Assembly (NCBI RefSeq): GCF_963678975.1
Contig: NC_089280.1
Coordinates: forward strand, 2,493,001-2,557,000
DNA length: 64,000 bases
Reading direction: 5' to 3'
Origin: Dysidea avara
Lineage: Eukaryota > Porifera > Demospongiae > Dictyoceratida > Dysideidae
The first letter of the stretch is position 1. The number at the start of each line of letters is the position of its first letter. This document shows, piece by piece, positions 11,831-22,001 of the stretch. The notes under the pieces were generated by a model that had not been told where the DNA came from, did no database searches, and was given only the letters and a program-made list of their open reading frames with translations. Position numbers and translations under genes: made by a program.

Positions 11831-11865
11831 AATAAAACTTCTCCTACATACATGTAGACATGTCA

Positions 11866-14800
11866 TCACTTCACACTGGTGAATTGTTCTACTAACTTGT
11901 TCAGTTGTTGTATTAATACTGGACCATCCTCCACTCCACTGACCTGTGAGGGGAACATGTGATAATCACATGATGTTTGGTAGACCACTGTGTGGAGAAC
12001 TTGTTAACAACAGCATAAATATAGTCATGTAATTTGACCACGAATAAATAGCAATAGGACTCCAGCTGATAGAGCTGTGAATTGATTAGGTGACAATTAG
12101 TTGATCAATCAGTTATTGATTGGGCTACGCTATTAACCAATTAATCAGTTGAATCACATGACCACAGTTTTGATCACAAAAGGCGTACCACATGGGTGCA
12201 CCAGAGGCTGTTTAGTATTTCTTGTCCATTGCAAAGCCACTTTTCCTTTTATTTATATATCAAATACCATGCATGTTTGATTGGTTAATTTGATGAAAAC
12301 ATTGTTAATATGTAAACATAAGCAATAAGCCAATAGATTGGTTATAGGGAGCCATTAATCGGTTATGTACACTTTGTCCATGTCACACCCCCTACTGGCT
12401 AACAGTTTCTACACAATTTAGAGACCCGAGGACGGTCCAGATAAAGTTACTCATAGATTAAATAACAAGGCCATACCAGAAATCTTCTATGTGATATATC
12501 ATACAGTAAGACAGTATGTCAATTGGGAATATTTCACCGTCAAAATTTTTTTTTGTAGTTGGCTGAATCAACGTAAATTAAAACAACAAATATCTTTACA
12601 ATAATACTGTTATCTATGACATCACCCACGAGGGAATTCAGTTAGGGCATAATGTTATAGTTAATTTGATTCAAGCTCAATCCATTAGCTATGCACAATG
12701 AACATCCAATCATGAGGAGCTTCATATCATAAAGAATTATGGTCTTACAACAAATCTCGATAGATGGGAAAATCCCTAGTGTAATTCAGAACACTGGCAG
12801 GTCTGCTGGATCAATCGGCCTGGTGTGGTAATCCCACTAAGTACACACTAACACATACACTACCTCACCTTCACTTTACCCACATAAGGTCTACCCATTG
12901 CATTACACAAACTGTTATACTGTACTTCTCCTTCTAGTCTGACTGGGTCCTGTTTACTCAGCCATATCTAATAAGAGAACACCCACATGTACCAGCTTGG
13001 TTGTGGGTCTAAATTTTATATACCTGTACTAATACACACACGTACACGCACACACACCACGTATACACTATACACATACAAAAGCTTCAGCTCCAGCATA
13101 ACCAGTAAAGGTTATAGTAGTAGTAGCCAACAACCTCAACTAAGGAGTATACACATTGTCAATACCACAATCACAAGTTACTATGCCACTCACCAGTACT
13201 AGCAATGGGAAGATAGCATACCACAACCAATATGGCAGCAAACGTCCTGTCATTTGACTGACAATCAGGCCTGGACTAGCAGTATGACAATAAATACCCT
13301 AATATGGAAATTGGTAGATATAAATAGCATATTGTTAATGTGGGCACTTGAATATGAGGGCAAGAGAATAATCTGGACACTTGGTAAAAGTCTCTTAGTG
13401 AGCTGGAAAATCAGGACACTTTGGTCAGTGCTGAGCGATAGTAAAAATTTTACTATCACGATAGTTACTCATTAAATATTGCGATAGTGAATACTATCCT
13501 GATAGTTTGTGAAACACTTTGCTCTTAACAAAGTCTCAGTTGTATAGCTATGATTTGCAGTCATATAGAAAGTTATTTTGCATGCACAGGACATTTGTTA
13601 ATTAACTGCGTGGGCGGCCGATGAATATGGACTTTTGGTATAGCTTTTATAGGCCACTCCTTTGTAAGAAAGCTGGTAATACTAACTGTAAAACAGTATA
13701 GAAGGGTTGTTGATACCATTTTAATGCAGATCTGAGCTTATCATAACTATCACGATAGTGATATCCCTACTATCGAGATAACGATAGTGATTTACTATCG
13801 CGGTATATCAAACTATCGATACTATTGCTCAGCCCTAGTATCTATAATACACAAGTATCACTATAATTGGGATAAGGCTACGTGTTGGTTAGGGATATAA
13901 TGGAGTATTGGAGACAGTATGTATAAGATTCTTATAATATTTACAAATCTGACTATAGCTGGTGCATAATGTACGCCAAACTTCAAACATGTTGAAGGGT
14001 TTAAATTACCCCTACACATGCAGCAGTGTGTGTGACATTCAGAATGTAGCATACCAACAATGCATAGAAACTACTCACTCATTACACAAACTAACACACT
14101 AGATACTGTAAATATGTATGTGCACACCTTTCCACTAAGCTCTTTATTCAGTTGAACTGCTGTTAAATCAATAGCTTTCTTGGACCTTGCGTAAGGGTCT
14201 CTTCTATAAAACATACAACACATTGCATTAAACAAGACCACAAAAGGATATCACAGAATTATGCAACACCTCAAGCTGAACACGTTGAAGTGTCAAAGTA
14301 GTAGTAGTGAAGTACAAAATTTATAATGTAGGATTACAGTCTTAAAAGATGGTATGGTAATAACAGTGGAACCTAAATTATCCAAATGCCTGGCTTTGAG
14401 ACTCAGGTGAGTGTTCCATACAAACAATTCAACAATTTCATTGAATGCACTTAAACACTATCTTGACATTAGTTTTCAGCTAACCAAACACCAGATATAA
14501 AAAGGAGGCATCCCCTCACCAGCCATCAGATGAACTTGTACCATCTGTCATACCTCACGGAAAGTCTTTGAATATGCACTTTGTGCTCTAAAGCACAAAC
14601 AAGTACTTAACACAAACTGCAGTACCACTCAAACGCAACGTTGTCTTGCAAGAGTGCGAGCGGTTAAAAAAACTCGCTAATTAAAGGGTGTGGCACCCAT
14701 TTCACTCGCAAGATGATGTTGTGTGTGAACAGTACTGTACACAATACTACACTACTATACTACTCTACTACTGACCCAGCAACATCCTGGATGTCAGAGA

Positions 14801-17800
14801 AGTCCATTTTGACGTTACATGCACTGTGAGATGATGACCAGATCACATGACATGGTCTGCCCTGATTGGATAATTTATCCTCCAAGTGACGTACCTGTGA
14901 AAAAGCAATTCCTTACAAACAGTATGTAGGGAGTGGGTGGACATATCAGTAATTTAGTTAAAAAGTAACTGATATTTGCAATATAAACACTCTAATAAAG
15001 CAGTCATTTTGATCCACATGGTATGTTGAAATGGGCATTTTTGGGACCAAGATTTGAAATGACACACAGGCTTACAAATGAGGTATTGAAGTACACCTTA
15101 GAGGCCATCTGTTATTTTCAGCCTGATACCAGTGTACATATAGTACACTCAGGGTTAATCAAATATCACATGTATGCTTCAAAAAGTACTGAAATAAAAA
15201 TGTCCATGTCTGATAAAAAAATAGATGAAAGAGTACTTTAATACACTACATCTGAAATAATTTCAGCTAAGCATTTAATTTTGGAAACATTATAAAAACA
15301 TCTGTACAAAATGTAATGTTTATTATTATTCACAGTACATGTGTATTAACACAATATCAGGGGTTATTTTTTGGGGGGAGGGAGGGGGCTCCCCTTGGGT
15401 TAACTATTTCCTCTTTCCCCAATCTCTCTAGGTTTATACCTATTTGATACATACGTGGTTAGGTTTAATTGATCTTCCCAAAGTAAACAATGAAATGGTC
15501 AATATTCAGGGGCATTACAAAAACGATTTTCCGGGGGGGGGGGGGGGGGGGGGGGGCATGCCCCCCTAGAAACCTCATGCTTCGCATTTCAGAATGTGCA
15601 TAGTGATCCTCTCTCATGATCCTACAGAATCAAACCCACATAATATTCTGGATTGAGCCCTGAGTATGCTTTGAGAATGAGAAAAAGCATACTTTGTATG
15701 CTTGCATTAATGTTGAAAACATGGATGGTACAGATTCTCCTACCATTAAGTAATGTCCAAACACATTAGTAGCAAATGTCTTCTGCAGTCCTTCAGGAGT
15801 GACGTCATTTTCCTGAGACAGAATGCCAGTCCCAGATACCAGTATCTTGTTCAGATTACTGTCCACAAGACACATAGTGTAACAAGCTAAACAGGTGTCT
15901 GCAACAATCACCACCTTACATACCTGAAAGTTGGGGGCCACAGTCCTCGTAAATTAAACCCAGTGACTGGCATGATGCCAGCATTGAGGTAGATAAGATC
16001 AATATGAGTGTATCTATGAGGTAGAATAATTATAGTGATTGTATCGGAATAAACAACAAACAATAGAACTTGCCATAGCTCTCACTTGTATAGGAAAGCC
16101 ACCTTTCTCAAAGGTCAACTGAGTGACTTTTTACCCAAGGTGTAAAGCAGGCGCCTGTTTATTAACTATATAGGCCAATAAATTTTGGTCCATATGTGAC
16201 CAGCTACAGCAGGTTCCACTGTATGCTTAGTATAAGGCATTAGTATTGTATATGTGGAGTACATCTGTGCTTAAAACATGCAAGATAGGACAGGTGACTA
16301 CCAGCAATATAGCACATATGTATGACTACGACCATCATAAACACATACATACATACATACATACATATTGTACACGAGTTTCTTGATGTGGCTCCTTGTA
16401 TGTTGCCACTTCAAAATATTATGAAGTACCCACAACATTAGCAGTGTTGGGTGTAGTGTGTTACGGAATATTATTACTTAATGCAGTAATGAAGCAATAC
16501 AAAGCGCTACATCTCTTATGCTAGTAATATGTAATGGACTGTTATTTTACGTAAGTTATGCATTACTAAAGTAGCACACTATTACTCGTTACTGTAATAT
16601 TATTAGCACTAACAGTTACTAAACTAGCGGTTACTGTAATATTATTACCTAACAAAGTACCTTTATACATTGTGTAATATGTAATATAACATATTACTAG
16701 TTACTTTTAAACTGAAGTAATATGTAACTGTAGCGAGTTTCATTGCAGTGACAGTAACAACTAATAAATAATATATTATTTTTTAAAAGTACTGCCCCAA
16801 CACTGATCATTAGTGTAATACAACTCAATTGTTGTATTCATCACTGCCTTAAAGTCAACACTGACAGTTCAATGAATTGTAGACTTAAAAGTAATCAAAC
16901 AATCTTATGAACAACTGAAGCTTAGCTAGACAAGTTGACAAGTCAAAATGTCTAATGGTTTGGCTAATAAAGGTTCAGCCAGTGCAACATATTTAAAACA
17001 AAGTCTTTCCACCAACATGACATAGATACAACACCTATCTACTAAATAAATTCTCTGTTTCTCCTTCTCTAGTTATGGATATTCACATCCCATGTACAGG
17101 TAATCCTTTTCAGTTATTCCATTACAAAATTCCAAGCCAATATTTGTCCAGGGATAACCACAGCGAACTGTTAAAACTAGTGCTGAAACAAATAGCAATT
17201 TTTACTACTTGAATAGTTGTGAACAGAATGACCAAATATTCGATTATTCTCTATTGAATAAGTAATGAAACCTTTTGTTATGGAGCAAGGTAACGCCTAA
17301 AAACTATTTCTATCTTTTCTAAAATATAATTTTTACAGCATAGATATATCACTTCACAATCTTACGTAAGTTTCAAGGCTGGCTTTTCCATCTGAATAGA
17401 GAGTACAAAGTGCTAACGATTATTTGAAAAGTCTGTTAACGAATCGAATAGTGTCATGCTGACCGAATAGTCAAATAACTGAATAATTGTTTCAGCGCTA
17501 GTTAAAACCATGCTTCAGCTTGTACCTTCATCTTGTAAATTGCAACAGAGGTGAATTTGTAACTTGGTAGCACACTAACACGTCAGTTGTCACAATTGCA
17601 TTTTACTGAACCTGTACAATCTGCATGAAAACCACAAATAATGGAAGAATATGAGTAAGCCGATGCTGGCAATGGATGGGAAAAGATTTGCAAGGGGTAG
17701 TCACTTACATACCGCCAATTGATGCACTCGCGACCGGGATCAAAAAGTTTTATCGCCAAAATATTTCCTTGATCGCTTGATTTCATCTTTCCAAGACCTT

Positions 17801-18316
17801 GATTCTTGATCGTCAACTGTAAAAGCTTAGTAAATTCTCATGTTGCCCCAAAGCTAGCTTCCAAAGGTGCTTGATCACCACTTTTATGGACACCTTGATC
17901 GCTTGATTCACTGCAAAAATACCCCTTGATCCCAGTCGCAAGTGCATCAATTGGTGGTATGGAGGTGACTACCCCTTGATTTGGTAGTGATCATAGCCAC
18001 ACATAACTACCTGGAAATAATCTCCTCACAGACTGATATAACAGAATGTGGTCTACTGGTATCAACCGATAACAAGTCAATACTAGCATGAGGAGAGCTA
18101 GTTAATAATGTCTTGCGAGCTTCTTCTGCTGCTAACATATTCCTGCACAACAAGCACAACTGAAGTGTACCATCCTTGTGTTCTTCCAGCAGTCTCTTAG
18201 CAACAGCGAACCCCAGCCCGCTAAAAGATACAAACATTGCTGTTATGCCTGGAGCTATTAAAATGCAAACATGTTACATACCTGTTAGCACCGGTTATCA
18301 GCGCCACCTTTTTCAT
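11866..18316 (-). CDS. HSD17B7: 3-keto-steroid reductase / 17-beta-hydroxysteroid dehydrogenase 7 homologue
   Basis: Ten exons: 18282-18316, 18011-18220, 15924-16013, 15744-15858, 14776-14894, 14128-14203, 13194-13298, 13080-13139, 12869-12967, 11866-11943. All introns are GT-AG and all phases agree, giving 987 nt (328 aa; human HSD17B7 has 341). A classical short-chain dehydrogenase, ordered: cofactor motif TGANSGLG at residues 9-16, CRN segment after beta-2, NAGIMP, GLQKTFATNVFGHYL, VIWSSS, catalytic YARSK (Y194, K198), ASPGLIVSQMTG. NAGIMP and the GxxSQxxDVTPEGLQ region are HSD17B7-like rather than retinol-dehydrogenase-like. Expected role: NADPH-dependent reduction of zymosterone-type 3-ketosterols in the endoplasmic reticulum during sterol synthesis, with estrone activity known in mammals. 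Intron 2 (16014-18010) holds three MITEs; introns 4 and 6 hold other repeats. Confidence 0.92.
12070..12394. mobile_element. second, inverted copy of the CCGATTA-family MITE
   Basis: The right end (TAATCGGTTATGTACACTTT... to CACACCCCCTA) is the reverse complement of the left part of 10865-11235, so the copies lie head-on. The left end TAGAGCTGTGAATTGATTAG matches the right end of copy one. It sits in the last intron of HSD17B7. The flanks agree at only 5 of 8 bases, so this insertion looks older. Confidence 0.8.
13426..13838. mobile_element. MITE with (AC)TATCG-rich palindromic body
   Basis: Ends CAGTGCTGAGCGATA and TATTGCTCAGCCCTAG are imperfect inverted repeats. Both subterminal regions consist of ACTATC/GATAGT repeats that can pair. 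It lies in HSD17B7 intron 6. No target duplication is readable. Confidence 0.7.
15533..15556 (+). repeat. 24-bp poly-G tract
   Basis: Uninterrupted G24 followed by CATGCCCCCC, in HSD17B7 intron 4 (14895-15743). G-rich blocks also lie at 15374-15390. The length is uncertain because such tracts sequence poorly. Confidence 0.85.
16343..16367. repeat. (CATA)n microsatellite
   Basis: About six CATA units in HSD17B7 intron 2. Confidence 0.8.
16442..16805. mobile_element. CAGTGTTGGG-family hAT MITE, copy A
   Basis: It starts CAGTGTTGGG, ends CCCCAACACTG, and is flanked by AACATTAG (16434-16441) and ATCATTAG (16806-16813), a 7/8 match. The body is the typical TTACT/AGTAA-rich filler of this hAT family. 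Copy B lies at 26993-27508. Confidence 0.9.
17178..17500. mobile_element. 323-bp hAT-like MITE with perfect 8-bp duplication
   Basis: Ends TAGTGCTGAAACA and TGTTTCAGCGCTA, flanked by GTTAAAAC on both sides (17170-17177, 17501-17508). The body is rich in GAATA/TATTC motifs. Located in HSD17B7 intron 2. Confidence 0.9.
17691..17978. mobile_element. 288-bp MITE with about 50-bp inverted repeats
   Basis: The left arm starts CAAGGGGTAGTCAC and the right arm ends GTGACTACCCCTTG; pairing continues for about 50 bp with few mismatches (CCAATTGATGCACT inside). It is flanked by ATTTG on both sides (17686-17690, 17979-17983), a 5-bp duplication. The core repeats CTTGATCGCTTGATT. Confidence 0.85.
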
Positions 18317-18500
18317 GTTTATGGAGTCAGATTACACCACGAGGTGTAGAATTAACAGCGAGCAACAGTGATACTGCGAGAGAGCAATACGGTGATCCAC
18401 CGCAGGTCCGCTGACTCGTCGACTGAGGACTATGGATTTATTCTAACTAACGACCTCCTTGTTCTATTTAGAGCTCAGCAGCAGCAGCTGAAATAAAATA
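18317..18500 (-). promoter_or_regulatory. likely HSD17B7 promoter region
   Basis: The sequence just upstream of the HSD17B7 start is richer in CpG than its surroundings (several CG in 18355-18425, e.g. CGCAGGTCCGCTGACTCGTC). No TATA box is evident. Inference from position and composition only. Confidence 0.35.
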
Positions 18501-18948
18501 GTGAGGTGATGAATTGGTTATTATGTTTGCAATGTTTGTTCGGCATGTGTTGTGTTATGCACTTGGTTAAAATCTGTTCTGGGGTCCAGTGTGTGTTCAT
18601 CGAGGTGTTCGTTTCGCTGCTTAGTACGAACACGAGTACGAACATAGCTTACGCGCCCTTCTATAATCTATGGTACAAATCTCACTTGTGGAGTGATGCT
18701 GCCCCATCTGTGGTAGTGTATGTGTTTGTGTCTGAGGATTTACCTCACCTAAATTATGTATTTGTTTCATGTTGCTTTCAGCATTCCTCTCTCGCAAAGT
18801 TGTTTTAAATAATTATAAGGCCACCAAAAGTTAATTATAACGAAGTGGATATTTAGCCGGTCACCGCTCACGGTGCAAATATTTATTTAGCCAGTCATTT
18901 GTTGGGAAGTGTCACCTATAACTCTAGTATCAAACGCACTAGTTGTCT

Positions 18949-19001
18949 GAAGGTAAGTTTTTGGGTGAGTTCGAGGCGAGCTCACCCAAAAACTTACCTT
19001 C
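18949..19001. repeat. perfect 21-bp-stem hairpin
   Basis: 18949-18969 (GAAGGTAAGTTTTTGGGTGA + G) and 18981-19001 are exact reverse complements around an 11-nt loop. With one mismatch the pairing extends outward to 18944 and 19006 (TGTCTGAAGG / CCTTCATACA). It may be a tiny foldback element or an RNA hairpin. No target duplication is seen. Confidence 0.9.
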
Positions 19002-19163
19002 ATACAGGCAGGGAAAGTCATCATTATGTTAACAGGCAAACGTCAGGTTAGGGTTAGGGTCGGGTTCAGCTTTGGTTTCTTCTTCACTGGTATGGTTAGA
19101 CTATATAGTATTTTATATTTGTAACATTAAATAGTACAAAAACAAGAGGAGTAGCCAGCAAGC

Positions 19164-19243
19164 ACCGGTGGTACAGTGGTAGAGCGTTGGTACTCCAAAC
19201 CTGAATGTGTGGGTTCAAGTCTAGGTCACGTCACACCTTTTTT
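19164..19243 (+). ncRNA. tRNA-like Pol III unit (tRNA pseudogene or SINE head)
   Basis: The sequence GTGGTACAGTGGTAGAGC matches an A box and D arm, and GGTTCAAGTCT matches a B box 36-38 nt later. A T6 Pol III terminator follows at 19238-19243. The 5' side resembles tRNA-Gly (GCACCGGTGG), but the anticodon stem and T stem pair poorly and the acceptor stem does not close. A working tRNA is therefore unlikely. Confidence 0.55.
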
Positions 19244-19910
19244 CTACGTTTCTTAACCCTTTTTGTGTCACATTTTATCTAAGTTTGTTTTTTTTAATTG
19301 TAATGACCGGCTAAATATCAACAGCCTAATTATAATGTTTCTGATTCCCTTCCTTCCTGGTAAATTTCTTCTTTTTTTTTTGCTGAATGAATTGCACAAT
19401 TGCCATACAATAGTTTATAATATTTTATATCTGTACTTTGTTTTTCCCTATAGCCTGCTAATTCCATGTACTGCTACGTATGTCAAATGTAGTGTACCAC
19501 ATCATAAAAAAAACCTGGTCACCTGGTCAATTTTGGGAAATTGGAAGGACCATAAACATATAATTAACTTTTGCACGGCCTAATGTCCATGATTTAGACC
19601 AATACTGCAGAGAATCTGTAATGGTAAATGGATTTGGCTCCATGAATATATGAGTTGTATTCTCATAACTTAACTAATGGCAAGTAAATTTGTCTACAAC
19701 CATTATGTGTTTATATACCACTTTTGCTTGGACGTTCAAAGGTGCCGCTCGGTGTTTAACTCGCATATTGCCCAGGAAATATCATGGGAAAGCAGTTTGC
19801 CAATGACTTTGATACCCAGCCAGTTCAAAGAATCAATGCGCTTTGACTCGTTATATTGAGTGACATAGAGCTTTGTATTGTGGGACTCGTTTTTGTAGTG
19901 GCTGCTAAGC

Positions 19911-20763
19911 AGGAGGCTGTATTCCGCGGAATATGGAATAACGAAATAGCAGAATAACGGAATAGCAGAATTACGGAATAAGCGAAAATCACATTCTAAA
20001 TATTTTGTTACTGTTTATAGCCTCTATAACGTTTTAATATACATTCCTCACCTCGTAGAGAACACAATCACAATGGCACCGATCCCTTGGGCGATCTTTA
20101 AATAGGATATGTACAAAGATGTTCACTCTATAACAATCTAACTAAGCTAAACTACCATCAAATACACTTCACTACACAATCGCTAGAAAACTAGAAGTTC
20201 TTTGTGCTATACTTACTCATACCAGCTGTCACACACGAGTAACTGCCCGAATTTATTAGAGTTATATACGAAGTATTAGAGCTGAGGTTGGAGCTCTGAT
20301 GTTGGGAGCTGAAAGCAGTATTATTTTCCGAATTTATTTCAAACACTTTAGGAAATGGTAACAGAGTTATAAAAAAGGCCAGATTATTCCATGCATGCAG
20401 GGTAGCTACCTAGGGGGTGGATTGTTTTGTCCTAAACTATTCGGCCAGTTAGCTAGCTAGCTGCTCGTGTTTGACAGCTGGTTTGAGCAAGTATAACACA
20501 AAGAACTTCTAGTTTTCTAGCGATTATGTAGTGAAGTGTATTTAACAGTAGTTTAGCTTAGTTAGATTGTTCTAGAGTGAATATCTTTGTACATATCCTA
20601 TTTAAAGATCACCCCGAGGATCGGTGCCATCGTGATTGTGTTCTCTACGAGGTGAGGAATGTATATTAAAACGTTATAGAGGCTATAAACAATAACAAAA
20701 TATTTAGAATGTGATTTTCACTTATTCCGTTATTCCGCTATTCCGTGGAATACAGGCTCCCCT
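19911..20763. mobile_element. 853-bp foldback element with about 300-bp arms
   Basis: The arms 19911-20225 and about 20450-20763 are reverse complements with few differences (ATTCCGCGGAATA at the ends; CTAGAAAACTAGAAGTTCTT near the inner ends), around a unique loop of roughly 220 bp. The direct flank GCTAAGC is present at 19904-19910 and 20764-20770. Terminal AGG(G)GAGCCTGTATTCC resembles hAT ends. No transposase is encoded. Confidence 0.9.
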
Positions 20764-20770
20764 GCTAAGC

Positions 20771-21940
20771 TGAGTATATTTGCTAAGATAGAGTAGTTAG
20801 TTGTTACTAAAGGATAATGATGGCACAAAATAATTGTTTGGGCGATCGTGGATATGTATTTCTACCCACTGCGTATCAGCCTTTGAACAGACCACAGAAC
20901 AGCAAAGCCGCTACTACTACGTTGAAATAGGTTAGTAACTTCCAGTCCTAAATACTTAATATAATAACTTACTTACTGTCCCAATAGTGAAGTTAGTTGG
21001 CTTAACTTAGTACAAAAATGATAACAATATAAACTGCATCCCACAATCGCAAGTTTTTAACATTGTGTGTTGAAGCATAGTAACGTATTAATGATGTTTT
21101 AACGTATGGATAATGTTCTGATGGCTTTTAGCCCACGCTATTAAAACCACGATCGATCTTCAGATGCTACTGTATAAAACAAACAGGATGAGTTCTCAGT
21201 AGTTCTTTCACCTATTAGGTGAGTGCGCCCCAAGTGATATATATCACTTATACCATGGCTACTTGGTATTTTCTGATATTATACACCTGCAGTCCTTGGG
21301 CTGTACCCTTGGGCTTTGGGTGTATATATATCAGCAAATCCCTCGCAGCCGTGGTATAACTATTAAATGTAGTCTGTGCATGTATACCAAATGGTAAGTG
21401 ATTTAACATACCCATTAGGAAGATAAGGGACAAGATATTCACCAGTGTCAAAAAGTGCAGGTAATTTTGTGATCTGGAGTGAGCCAGCAAGACCACCAAT
21501 CTTGCTTTAAGCCTTACCTTGTTAACGTGCTAGGGAAGTAGATCAGTCCTTAACTCAGCTGTGACTATCTTGTAGCGCTGCATTAACTCCTCCGGCTTGA
21601 GACAGCTTAAGGCAATTTCATAATCATTCAATCGTGTTGAGAAGAACTAGTTTATGCACTTGTTGGCCATTAACTATGAGAACTAGGCAAGCACTTGAAA
21701 GAAATGGCTAGAGACTTGGCCATAGAGCTAAAGTTTTCATGTTATCAATATTATCGTAAAAACCAGAGGAGCTAGAAACTACCACTTTGGTACATGTAAT
21801 CACCATACCCTGGTGTATCTTCAACACAAATGTTCTTTAAAAAGTTCATGAGTTACAGCTGAACTCTCTAGTCACTAAGTTACCTCCACTTATTTCATAC
21901 TGTATAGTGATCACTATTTAATGGTGCTTACTTAGAATTT
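20771..21940. other. intergenic stretch upstream of the REXO5-like gene
   Basis: No gene is seen. At 21251-21358 TATACCATGGCT and AGCCGTGGTATA face each other, a short palindromic repeat with TATATATC inside. Sequence close to 21940 is presumably promoter and 5' UTR of the exonuclease; a splice-acceptor-like TTTGTAATGTTAG ends at 21982, just before the start codon. Confidence 0.4.
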
Positions 21941-22001
21941 CTTGCAAACTTCTAATGTATGTATTTCACTTTGTAATGTTAGGCTTATTTGTGCACGTAG
22001 A

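Noticed and set aside
15630..15941. Single 103-residue protein on the minus strand
   Set aside because: It is HSD17B7 exon 4 plus read-through into both flanking introns.
18506..18808. 100-codon plus-strand frame after the HSD17B7 promoter
   Set aside because: Cys/Val-rich composition without domain, and no splice or start context beyond chance.
19032..19055. TTAGGGTTAGGG-like run suggesting telomeric DNA
   Set aside because: Only two to three units with a variant; too short for a telomere or clear interstitial array.
19164..19236. Functional tRNA-Gly or tRNA-Trp gene
   Set aside because: Acceptor and T stems do not pair, and the anticodon loop cannot be placed with a proper T33 and a paired stem together.
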